From: Cytophagales bacterium
GTDB taxonomy: Bacteria > Bacteroidota > Bacteroidia > Cytophagales > Cyclobacteriaceae
NCBI GenBank assembly: GCA_003504855.1
Contig: DNZD01000096.1
Coordinates: forward strand, 1-9,834
Length of the DNA: 9,834 nucleotides
Direction of reading: 5' to 3'
A program made the position numbers and the translations under genes. Below are positions 1-6,786 of the stretch, in pieces. The notes under the pieces were generated by a model that was not told the origin of the DNA, made no database searches, and saw only the letters and a list, made by a program, of their open reading frames with translations. Position 1 is the first letter of the stretch. Each line of letters opens with the position of its first letter.

Positions 1-1
1 G

Positions 2-988
2 GAGGCTTATTTATTGTTCCTGAAAGGACTAAGCATCTTCAGTGATTCCCACGGACCCGATATGGTCGACCTGAAACTGATGTCCGAGGGCAATAAACTG
101 CTGACCCAGTCCACCAAATTGGATCCAACCTTTGCAAGTCCGGATCTCTATATCGCCGACTTCTACCTCCATTATATATCTGACCGGGTACCTGACCCCA
201 AAACGGACACGCTGACAGACGAGCAATCGTACAACAAGCTGATGAAAGTGCTGGGTGACCTCGTGGGCAAAGCGGGCAGCCCTGCTGAAAAGGACTACTA
301 TCGTCTGTATGTCACCATGTTCTCCAGAGACTGGTCCAATTTCAGGCCGCTCATTGAACGGGTGTTGAATAACCCTGAGTCATCCAAATACTTTGCTTAC
401 CAGTCGTTCAATCTTGGTCAACTGCTGATTGCGCTGGGCTATCAGGATCAGATGATCACCATCAGTAAAACACTCCTGCAATCGGATCCTTCGAACGGAT
501 CATTACAAACTGATTTGGCCACTGCGCTCATCTCAAAAGGAAAGTACGAAGAGTTCATTTCCGAAAAGGGCCAATCGCTCAGCCTGGAATTCCGGGAGCG
601 GACATTGATCTTTCTTCAAATCTATAGCCTGCTCCAGCTCAACAGGACTTCCGAAGCAGAAGAACTCCTGAGTAAATTTAGTCCTGACAATGTCAGGGCA
701 TACTGGGACCTGCGTGCGCTGATAGCATTCCAACAAGGACATAAAGAAGAGGCCCTGAATCTGCTCAATAAACGCTCGGCTCACCGCTCCAGCGGATGGA
801 TGGTCGCGACCGACGCCATTCTTGGTCGGGAAGCTGCTAACCGGGAAGCAGCCCATAACGACCGTCGGATTGTGCTGGATTTTTCATTGTTCCTGGCACT
901 TGCCTTAACCCCGGACAAACTGCCCTACGATCTGAGTGCGGCACCAAACTTTGCGCAGCGGTTGAAAGAGGCGGGGAGTAAGAAGTAA
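2..988 (+). CDS. TPR-repeat protein, C-terminal part (5' end outside window)
   Basis: The reading frame is open to the window edge, giving 328 visible residues. The TTG at 14 is only an internal codon, because Glu-Ala-Tyr-Leu precedes it in frame. The visible start, EAYLLFLKGL, resembles the helix that opens the TPR region in proteins with an N-terminal winged-helix, kinase or TolB-like domain ('EAYxLYLKG...' followed by '...LDPxxAxxY'). What follows is all alpha-helical with degenerate TPR pairs, for example residues around AYQSFNLGQLLIALGY, the helices near SKGKYEEFISEKG, RTSEAEELLSKF and QQGHKEEALNLLNK. It probably acts as a protein-interaction scaffold or as the sensor half of a regulator. 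The missing N-terminus prevents a firmer call. The final codons (Gly-Ser-Lys-Lys-stop) lie inside a 7-bp tandem repeat, so the original C-terminus may have been altered. A TPR fold is likely; the specific role is unknown. Confidence 0.75.
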   Translation, partial: EAYLLFLKGLSIFSDSHGPDMVDLKLMSEGNKLLTQSTKLDPTFASPDLYIADFYLHYISDRVPDPKTDTLTDEQSYNKLMKVLGDLVGKAGSPAEKDYYRLYVTMFSRDWSNFRPLIERVLNNPESSKYFAYQSFNLGQLLIALGYQDQMITISKTLLQSDPSNGSLQTDLATALISKGKYEEFISEKGQSLSLEFRERTLIFLQIYSLLQLNRTSEAEELLSKFSPDNVRAYWDLRALIAFQQGHKEEALNLLNKRSAHRSSGWMVATDAILGREAANREAAHNDRRIVLDFSLFLALALTPDKLPYDLSAAPNFAQRLKEAGSKK

Positions 989-1023
989 GTAGTGAGTGGT
1001 AAGTAGTAAGTGGTTGGTGGTAA
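974..1023. repeat. Degenerate heptanucleotide tandem array, left copy
   Basis: From 985 the sequence reads in units of seven: GTAAGTA, GTGAGTG, GTAAGTA, GTAAGTG, GTTGGTG, then GTAACCT where it decays. In another phase the periodicity can be followed back to 974 (GGGAGTA, AGAAGTA), inside the upstream coding region. The array supplies the TAA stop at 986-988. The same heptamers reappear at the right end of the window. This resembles the short tandemly repeated repetitive (STRR) heptamers known from cyanobacterial genomes, but no relationship can be claimed from sequence alone. Confidence 0.8.
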
Positions 1024-1084
1024 CCTGACGACGCGAGGCGCTTCATCAGACAAGGCTGGTAGAAAGTAATTAACCCGGTCTGAT

Positions 1085-1106
1085 TAAGAAAAATCTGCAA
1101 GCAGAA
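1085..1106 (-). terminator. Possible intrinsic terminator of the minus-strand pair
   Basis: On the minus strand, 15 nt beyond the stop codon of the 160-residue membrane protein, TCTGC-TT-GCAGA (1094-1105) is immediately followed by TTTTTCTT. The stem is short: 5 bp with a 2-nt loop, or 4 bp with a 4-nt loop. The uridine run is correctly placed for Rho-independent termination of the amidohydrolase/membrane-protein transcript. It would also act against antisense read-through towards the convergent TPR gene. Confidence 0.4.
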
Positions 1107-1120
1107 TCCAAAATTCAAAA

Positions 1121-1603
1121 CTATTGAGGAAGAATACCCTCCGGATCAGATAACACCATTCTTTCCTGTTCCGAAAGCTGCAGATCAGCACTGATGGTAT
1201 CGACTGTGGGGCGCCAATACACAAACAGGGCTACCACCATACCCGTGAAAAACAGAAATGTCAGGTCACCGGTAATCAACGCAAAGACTGCCCCCAACAG
1301 TCCTGGAACTTCAATCAGCGCAGAACGGATAAGCATGGCCGTCTGGAACCTGGTCAACTTTTTCCGAAGCGTCGATTCAGAATCTAAGCCTGACAACTGC
1401 TGCTTGAATACCATATGCACGATTACTATTGCCCCAGGCACCAATCCATACATAATATACTTAAACAGCGCGGGGTCAGTATCTCCTGATGGCTGCGACC
1501 CATTCATGTTAAGAAAAACGACAACACCGCTGAGTAAAACCAACGCCATCATCTGTGCAAAATAGATGATCGTCATGCCAGTCAGGAATTTTCTGCTATT
1601 CAT
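1121..1603 (-). CDS. Four-helix integral membrane protein, function unknown
   Basis: This 160-residue protein has four predicted transmembrane stretches, at about residues 8-32, 47-66, 88-111 and 113-130. Between helices 2 and 3 is a basic cytoplasmic-looking segment (LRKKLTRF, about 79-86). Helix 3 carries RSALIEVPGLLGAVF, which has the look of small conserved Bacteroidota membrane proteins of unknown function ('R-x-A-L-x-E-x-P'). The tail (about 131-160) is polar and acidic, ending DPEGILPQ. It starts at an ATG 37 nt after the stop of the upstream amidohydrolase on the same strand, so the two are probably co-transcribed, although that gives no specific functional clue. The upstream spacer has no Shine-Dalgarno sequence. 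The coding call is firm; no function can be assigned. Confidence 0.8.
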   Translation of the reverse strand: MNSRKFLTGMTIIYFAQMMALVLLSGVVVFLNMNGSQPSGDTDPALFKYIMYGLVPGAIVIVHMVFKQQLSGLDSESTLRKKLTRFQTAMLIRSALIEVPGLLGAVFALITGDLTFLFFTGMVVALFVYWRPTVDTISADLQLSEQERMVLSDPEGILPQ

Positions 1604-1640
1604 ATCCGAGTCGGTTTATCGTTCGCCCCTGACTTCTATG

Positions 1641-4600
1641 TTAATGTCTTCCGCAAGAACACTGTGGCAAACCATTGCCCTCTTCATGCCAGGAAAATCC
1701 GGTTGCCCCTTTATTGGTCTCCCAGTAAAAGGGTTCGCGCTTCTTCTGGGTATTACCGATCTGGTCCATCAGATCCGCATCAAACAGACGGCCATTGACC
1801 ATCGTGTAGCGCACACTCTCGGTGTTGTTAATCTGTTCCAGCGGATTCTTGTCCATCACAATCAGGTCCGCCAGCTTACCCACTTGCAGTGAGCCAATCC
1901 AGTCGTCTAGACCCAGGCTTTGCGCAGGGTTAATAGTAGCTGTCTTCAAAGCCTCGTGATTGGTCATGCCACCCTGGGCCATCATCCAGATCTCCCAATG
2001 ATATCCAAGGCCGTTCAATTGACCGTGGGCACCGCTGTTCACCTTCACACCGGCGTCAGAAAGTTTCTTCAGTTGCTTCGACACGAGGATATGTCCGTTT
2101 TCATATTCTTCTTCGGGTATCATCGTCCGGCGGCGGCTGCGGGGATCAACCACCGAGCGCGGGGTAAACCGCAACAGTCTTTCCTTTTCCCACACCTGCG
2201 TATGCTGGTACCAGTAGTTTTCACCGCTGGAGGATCCATAGTTGACAATCAGGGTTGGGGTATAGGCCGTGCCCGCCTGTTTCCACAACTGGATCACATC
2301 ATTGTGCAGTACAGCTACCGGCAGGTTGTGCTCAATGGTGGTATGTCCATCCATGACCATGGTGAGATTGTGGTAGAAAAACGAGCCTCCTTCAGGCACC
2401 ACCATCATATTGAGGTCGCGGGCTGCCTGTATGACCATCTGCCGCTGTTCGCGACGGGGTTGGTTATAGCTCTTCACGCTGAAGGCTCCGTATGCTTTTG
2501 TTCTGGAAAGCGCACTCTTTGCATCGGCCAGGGAATTGATGACCGATTTGAAATTTCCGTCGGCGCCATAGATAATGGTGCCGGTTGAAAATACGCGGGG
2601 TCCAATCATGGTACCCGCCTTCACCATTTCGCTTTGGGAGAAAACCATTTCGCTGTTTGCTGACGGGTCATGCATGCTGGTTACCCCGTAAGCCAGGTTC
2701 ACAAAATAAGGCCAGTGTTTCTTCGGCGTGATGCCTGAACGGAAGTGACCCGCATGCGCATGTGCATCGATAAATCCGGGCATGATAGTCTTGCCCTGGC
2801 AATCGATTATTTTGGCGCCTGCTGGAACGGTTATGTCAGCAGATTTGCCGACCGCTTTGATCACATTGCCTTCCACCACGATCGTTCCGCCTTCAATCAC
2901 TTCATTGCCATTCATGGTGATGATCCGCGCATTGGTCAGCGCAATCGTTCCCTCGGGCTTATCTGTTGTTAATTCAAGACCAACCGCAATTCCTTTTTCG
3001 GGCATGCGGAAAGCAGAGTCGGGCTTGTTAGCGACAAAACTGAAACGGTCTTCCAGGTTGATGGTAAAGTATTGATCGCCGAGGGTGTAGTGCAGTTGGT
3101 CACTGTTCTTGCTCCAGTGCAGATTGATGCCCGCATCTTTGGCGACCTGCTTCACCGGAAACTCAGAAGTGCCACTGCTGATGTCAATCGGCTTGCCCGT
3201 TTGCGGGAATGCACCGACATACACTTTATATAAATCAATGAATGCTACCCATTTGCCATTCGGCGACACCAGGAAGGAGGTGCCGTACGTCGACTTGAAG
3301 ATCGTCCGGTCATCTGATCCATCGGTTTTATAGCTGCCAAAGGAACTGTTCATGCCATTGTCGATATTATAATAAATGCGGTCACCCTTGGCATTGAAAT
3401 AGGGTTCACTCCCCTTTTCGCTTACGAGCTTTGCTTTGCCACCGGCTGCATCCATGGTGTAAACGCCAGGATTCACATTGAATGAACTGCCCATCACATA
3501 GTCGCCGCCATCTTTGTAGTACACGATTGACTTGCCATCGGGCGAAAAAGACGGGTTGGTATAAATGCCTTTTTCCGTGGTGAGTTTAACCGGTTTAACT
3601 ACACCCGACCAATCCATTTTGATGATGCTACCCATCAGCTGATCATTCCAGGTGGTGTACACCAGAGATTTTCCATCGGGAGAAAACGAAGGATAGAATT
3701 CAAAATCGGTACCGGAGGTGAGGCGTTGCGGCGTGCCGTTGGGCATCTCCTTCTTCCACAAATAGCCCGCACCATGGAACACGAACCACTTTCCATCCGG
3801 AGAAGTGGTGCCTTGACGGATTACGTTGACATTAAATTTTGGTGTATTGAGGTTTTGCTTGAACCGCACTGCATCATAGATTTTCTGCTTGACATTGCAT
3901 GTAAAAGGCACGTCTGCTGACTTATTCACTCCATCAACTTCTATCTTATTGATTTTGCCATTGGCCCAGATGTAAATGGATTTGTTATCCGGACTCCACG
4001 CAAAACCGGTGTATACACCGAAAATGGTCCAGGCTTCCATCTGATCTTTACTGAGGTTGTCGAAGATGGGCCACTCTTCACCGCTATCGAGATTCCTCAG
4101 GTACAATACTGATTTGGTGCGCACACGTTTTACGAATGCCAGTGTTTTTCCGTCGCGGGAAATTTGAGGACGGATAGCGCTACCCGTTCCACCAGTCACC
4201 ACTTCGCTGCTGCCCTTCTCACGGTCAAAGCGCTTGATGACGAAGATATTCCCGTTAGGGTCTTTATTGTATTGGAAATATCCGCCAGGAAATACTTCCT
4301 CACTATAATATACATAGCGCCCATCGGGGCTCACCGAAGGTTCGTTCAAATCCTGCTGATCATTCTTTTTGGGTGTAAGCTGAAGTCCCCCGCCGCCGCT
4401 GATGTGGAACATCCACAATTCGCCAGCGCCGAGTGAGCGCATTCCTGTGAAGTGTTTACGGGCAATCAGGTATTCGCCATCGGGGGTCCACACACTGTTG
4501 TTGAGCAGGCGAAAATTCTCTTTGGTAATTTGCTTCGCGTGGCTTCCATCGCGGTCCATGACCCAGATGTTATCGCCACCACCGGCGTCGCTGGTGAAAC

Positions 4601-4901
4601 TGATGCGCTTTCCGTCTGGACTAAACCGCGGTTGTACCTCGAAGGCATGACCGGAGCGCAGCACCCTGGCTTCGCCCCCCGTGACCGGCATGATATAAAT
4701 GTCTCCCAGCAGGTCAAAAACAATTTCCCTTCCATCCGGAGAAACATCCAGGTTCATCCAGGTGCCCTCGTTGGTGGTGAACGCGACATCCTTCGACGGT
4801 CCGCCGGGATTATTCACATCCCATTTGGCCGGGTCTTTTTGCCCGAAAGCGATGGTGATTGACACAAAGAGAATAAGTGTAATGGTTTTGCACGTGCGCA
4901 T
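1641..4901 (-). CDS. Exported TolB-like beta-propeller / amidohydrolase fusion
   Basis: A signal peptide (about residues 1-20, ending AFGQ) sends this 1086-residue protein across the inner membrane. Residues about 40-625 form WD40-like/PD40 (TolB-type) blades, marked by the S-P-D-G motif or variants near 54, 94, 139, 191, 248, 303, 367, 407, 453 and 546. Residues about 650-1040 are a metal-dependent amidohydrolase of the imidazolonepropionase-like branch. They open with the small beta-domain (LTNARIITMNG), then PGFIDAHAHAG with metal-ligand pair His714/His716, candidate bridging Lys810 (FSVKSY), and His853/His858 in DGHTTIEHN. Near the end is the usual 'NPAxxLGL..xGSLxVGKxADLIVxD' signature (991-1017). 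Where most family members have an Asp, this one has SGAHGQ (His959), and the preceding lone-His site reads VVPEGG (Glu837). The protein ends CSCGRH. The likely role is periplasmic hydrolysis of a cyclic amide or peptide-like substrate, which is unknown. It probably heads a two-gene transcript. Confidence 0.93.
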   Translation of the reverse strand: MRTCKTITLILFVSITIAFGQKDPAKWDVNNPGGPSKDVAFTTNEGTWMNLDVSPDGREIVFDLLGDIYIMPVTGGEARVLRSGHAFEVQPRFSPDGKRISFTSDAGGGDNIWVMDRDGSHAKQITKENFRLLNNSVWTPDGEYLIARKHFTGMRSLGAGELWMFHISGGGGLQLTPKKNDQQDLNEPSVSPDGRYVYYSEEVFPGGYFQYNKDPNGNIFVIKRFDREKGSSEVVTGGTGSAIRPQISRDGKTLAFVKRVRTKSVLYLRNLDSGEEWPIFDNLSKDQMEAWTIFGVYTGFAWSPDNKSIYIWANGKINKIEVDGVNKSADVPFTCNVKQKIYDAVRFKQNLNTPKFNVNVIRQGTTSPDGKWFVFHGAGYLWKKEMPNGTPQRLTSGTDFEFYPSFSPDGKSLVYTTWNDQLMGSIIKMDWSGVVKPVKLTTEKGIYTNPSFSPDGKSIVYYKDGGDYVMGSSFNVNPGVYTMDAAGGKAKLVSEKGSEPYFNAKGDRIYYNIDNGMNSSFGSYKTDGSDDRTIFKSTYGTSFLVSPNGKWVAFIDLYKVYVGAFPQTGKPIDISSGTSEFPVKQVAKDAGINLHWSKNSDQLHYTLGDQYFTINLEDRFSFVANKPDSAFRMPEKGIAVGLELTTDKPEGTIALTNARIITMNGNEVIEGGTIVVEGNVIKAVGKSADITVPAGAKIIDCQGKTIMPGFIDAHAHAGHFRSGITPKKHWPYFVNLAYGVTSMHDPSANSEMVFSQSEMVKAGTMIGPRVFSTGTIIYGADGNFKSVINSLADAKSALSRTKAYGAFSVKSYNQPRREQRQMVIQAARDLNMMVVPEGGSFFYHNLTMVMDGHTTIEHNLPVAVLHNDVIQLWKQAGTAYTPTLIVNYGSSSGENYWYQHTQVWEKERLLRFTPRSVVDPRSRRRTMIPEEEYENGHILVSKQLKKLSDAGVKVNSGAHGQLNGLGYHWEIWMMAQGGMTNHEALKTATINPAQSLGLDDWIGSLQVGKLADLIVMDKNPLEQINNTESVRYTMVNGRLFDADLMDQIGNTQKKREPFYWETNKGATGFSWHEEGNGLPQCSCGRH

Positions 4902-5004
4902 GGGGTATCGGAATTAAGAAAGATCAAGGTAACGAACCGGGTTGAATACTTCAACGCTCGTTAGGTTGACCGGCGGTTCGGAAATAACTTCCTTTGCGAA
5001 CTTC
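4902..5004. promoter_or_regulatory. Divergent promoter region with a 15-bp palindrome
   Basis: This 103-bp spacer separates divergently transcribed genes. GTTGAA-TAC-TTCAAC (4941-4955) is a perfect 6-bp inverted repeat with a 3-nt centre, the shape of a site for a dimeric regulator. On the minus strand, the TTG within this palindrome lies 20 nt before TACCTTGA, a weak match to the Bacteroidota -7 element TAnnTTTG, so the palindrome would overlap the -33 element of the amidohydrolase gene. On the plus strand, TTG (4966-4968) is followed after 20 nt by TTCCTTTG (4989-4996, one mismatch), which would give an almost leaderless transcript starting near ATG 5005. The palindrome is seen directly; the promoter assignments are inference. 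Confidence 0.35.
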
Positions 5005-5784
5005 ATGAAGCCCCTACCTCCACCCCCGGCTATTGTTGTGTTGACGATTGTTGCTTGCATGATCTCAAGCCACCTGCTGGCGCAGCAGCCGGACAGCCTG
5101 AAGTCACCCACTATTTTCCGGGGTGCGATCACGGCTACCAACAATGGCATATCGCTGCTCCCGACTTTTTCCCTGGGGAAACCCGCCGTGATTTTTGATT
5201 TGGCGATGGGCCGGCGCCTCACCTTCGAGCCTCAGATGCGGTTTGCGATGGAAGGCAAACCCTGGTCTTTTATTTTTTGGTGGCGTTACAAAGTGATATC
5301 GCAGCCCAAATTCAAATTGAACGTCGGTGCCCATCCGTCGCTGGTGTTTCAAACCAATACCGTAATCCTCAATGGTGTCACACGTGATGTAATGACCTCA
5401 CAGCGTTACTTCGCAGCGGAAATTGTTCCGAATTATTACCTGACCAAAAACACCAGCATCGGTATTTACTATTTACAGTCGCACGGCTTTGAGCCCGACG
5501 CCACGCAGAATACTTATTTCTTCACCATCAACGCGAACTTTGCATATATCCCGGTTGCCAGGGATTACTTTCTGCGGTTCAATCCCCAGCTATTTTACCT
5601 CAAGATGGATAACCATGACGGTTACTTCTACACCGCCACCATCACGGCAGCCCGAAAAGATTTTCCGCTCTCTGTTTCATCCATCCTCAACAAACGAATT
5701 ACCAGCGACATCGCTGCGAGCAAGGATTTCATCTGGAACCTGAGCTTGGTCTACTCCTTCAGCAATACCTACACATCCCGCTAG
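5005..5784 (+). CDS. Exported, probably outer-membrane beta-barrel protein, function unknown
   Basis: Starting at ATG 5005 gives 259 residues with an N-terminal hydrophobic segment (AIVVLTIVACMISSHLLAQQ) that looks like a signal peptide cleaved before QQPDS. The same frame extends up to a TTG at 4942, but those residues are not signal-like and would bury the hydrophobic segment. The n-region, MKPLPPPP, is unusually proline-rich and poor in charge, so the start is not fully certain. The mature part is rich in alternating aromatic/polar strands (FEPQMRFAM, FIFWWRYKV, NPQLFYLKM) and ends NLSLVYSFSNTYTSR, typical of Bacteroidota outer-membrane barrels with roughly 10-12 strands. It stands alone on its strand, divergent from the amidohydrolase. 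No enzymatic motif is visible. It could be a small porin or a structural barrel. Confidence 0.75.
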   Translation: MKPLPPPPAIVVLTIVACMISSHLLAQQPDSLKSPTIFRGAITATNNGISLLPTFSLGKPAVIFDLAMGRRLTFEPQMRFAMEGKPWSFIFWWRYKVISQPKFKLNVGAHPSLVFQTNTVILNGVTRDVMTSQRYFAAEIVPNYYLTKNTSIGIYYLQSHGFEPDATQNTYFFTINANFAYIPVARDYFLRFNPQLFYLKMDNHDGYFYTATITAARKDFPLSVSSILNKRITSDIAASKDFIWNLSLVYSFSNTYTSR

Positions 5785-5920
5785 GCGATCACCGGGCTAC
5801 GCCCATAATTGAATCGGCATTGATTCATAAGTATGTGTTATGTTTTTCATAATACATATAAATAAAAAAGTATGCGCCCGGCGTCTCATTTTTGCGCCCG
5901 TCAAACCAAACTCAAATCTT
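5785..5920. other. Intergenic region before the carbon-uptake operon, with small inverted and direct repeats
   Basis: This 136-bp stretch has no gene. GGGC-TAC-GCCC (5794-5804) is a short stem with no T-run. TGAATC-GGCATT-GATTCA (5810-5827) is a 6-bp perfect inverted repeat, followed by an AT-rich tract (5828-5870). The octamer TGCGCCCG occurs at 5873-5880 and again at 5893-5900, exactly 20 bp apart. Between and overlapping them is CATTTTTG (5887-5894), one mismatch from the -7 consensus TAnnTTTG, but I see no TTG at the expected -33 distance. The operon promoter and its operators probably lie here; the exact assignment is not secure. Confidence 0.35.
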
Positions 5921-6121
5921 ATGAAGAAAAAACTCTTCGGGCTATTGTTTACCGGATTGCTCCTGATGGGCGCCGGACTGATCTCTCCTTCCAACGGGGT
6001 TGATGATGCAGTGCAACGTGAGCCGCTGGAAATGCTCGCTGAAACCATGCTCATCATATTCAGTGCTGTGTTGATCTACTACACCACGGGTCAAGCCGTC
6101 AAAATGAAGCGATCCCGATGA
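5921..6121 (+). CDS. Small membrane protein (66 aa) coupled to carbonic anhydrase
   Basis: The chosen start is ATG 5921 (MKKKLFGLLF...). The frame also has an ATG at 5840, but the added 27 residues are basic and lack a signal. The peptide has an N-terminal hydrophobic segment (about residues 5-21) after three lysines, a short acidic loop (DDAVQREPLE, about 29-38), and a second hydrophobic helix (about 39-58) ending in a basic tail (KMKRSR). It could be a two-helix hairpin or a cleaved/anchored small protein. Its TGA overlaps the ATG of the carbonic anhydrase gene by 4 nt (ATGA, 6118-6121), so translation is probably coupled. I do not recognise the family. By position it could be an accessory of the enzyme or of SbtA, but it has no diagnostic motif. 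Confidence 0.65.
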   Translation: MKKKLFGLLFTGLLLMGAGLISPSNGVDDAVQREPLEMLAETMLIIFSAVLIYYTTGQAVKMKRSR

Positions 6122-6762
6122 GAATAAACGCAGTCACACTTTTCCTCCTTCTTCTGAGTTTGTACTGCTTCGGTCAGCAGCCAACTCCACCCGACCAGGC
6201 ATTGAACCGGCTCCGGGAGGGCAATCAGCGATTTGTTCAAGGTAAGTCAACCAAACCCCGGCAGGATCCCAACCGGATTCAGGAGATCGCTACCAAACAG
6301 AATCCATTCGCCACCATTGTGGGCTGTTCCGACTCGCGGGTACCGGCAGAGATTATTTTTGATCAGGGCCTCGGTGACTTGTTCATTGTGCGCACCGCAG
6401 GACAGGTTTCAACCTACGCATCCTGGGGCAGCATTGAGTTCGCCGAAGAGATCCTGGGCACCAAGCTGATTGTCGTAATGGGTCACACCCAATGCGGCGC
6501 AGTAGGTGCTGCTGTGAATCTCCCCGAAGTTCCGGGGCATATTATCACGCTGATCAATGCCATAAAGCCAGCTGTAGACCGCGCCAAAGAAAAGAATCCA
6601 AGCAACCTGCTGCTGGCCGCCACCAAAGAAAACATCCAGATGCAGGTCAATCAATTGAAGAGCCTTGAACCTGTGCTGGGCAAGCGTGTGCGGGAAGGCT
6701 CCCTCCGCATCATCGGTGGGCTATACAACCTGCAAACCGGAGAAGTTGAATTCTTTGAATAA
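6118..6762 (+). CDS. Exported beta-class carbonic anhydrase
   Basis: The enzyme interconverts CO2 and bicarbonate. Its 214 residues begin with a signal peptide (about 1-20, ending LYCFGQ), so it should act in the periplasm rather than the cytosol; the segment before Cys17 does not fit a lipobox. Zinc-site signatures are intact: GCSDSR with Cys70, Asp72 and Arg74, and GHTQCGA with His123 and Cys126. The conserved AEIIFDQGLGDLFIVRTAG core (77-95) and the C-terminal GGLYNLQTGEVEF strand (200-212) are also typical of beta carbonic anhydrases. Its start overlaps the stop of the small membrane gene, and it ends 24 nt before sbtA. Together this indicates one operon for inorganic-carbon acquisition. 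Family and active site are certain. Export is well supported by the leader sequence. Confidence 0.95.
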   Translation: MRINAVTLFLLLLSLYCFGQQPTPPDQALNRLREGNQRFVQGKSTKPRQDPNRIQEIATKQNPFATIVGCSDSRVPAEIIFDQGLGDLFIVRTAGQVSTYASWGSIEFAEEILGTKLIVVMGHTQCGAVGAAVNLPEVPGHIITLINAIKPAVDRAKEKNPSNLLLAATKENIQMQVNQLKSLEPVLGKRVREGSLRIIGGLYNLQTGEVEFFE

Positions 6763-6786
6763 TCCAAACCCACCACCAACACTCCT

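Noticed and set aside
1045..1084. Inverted repeat ATCAGAC (1045-1051) / GTCTGAT (1078-1084) between the convergent genes
   Set aside because: Only 7 bp with a 26-nt loop and no T-run on either side; within chance for a spacer of this size.
1103..1119. Two AATCCAA/AATTCAA heptamers that recall other low-complexity bacterial repeats
   Set aside because: Only two imperfect units; too short to call an array.
1920..2588. Long plus-strand open frames opposite the amidohydrolase gene
   Set aside because: They lie opposite a strongly supported gene, show no recognisable domain, and have compositions expected from antisense reading.
3520..4760. Recurring DNA motif like CCATCGGGxGAAAA on the plus strand, suggesting a dispersed repeat
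   Set aside because: It is the antisense of the S-P-D-G-K codons in successive propeller blades and is explained by the protein.
4942..5004. TTG-initiated N-terminal extension of the barrel protein
   Set aside because: The extra residues are not signal-like and would place the hydrophobic leader internally; the ATG at 5005 is preferred.
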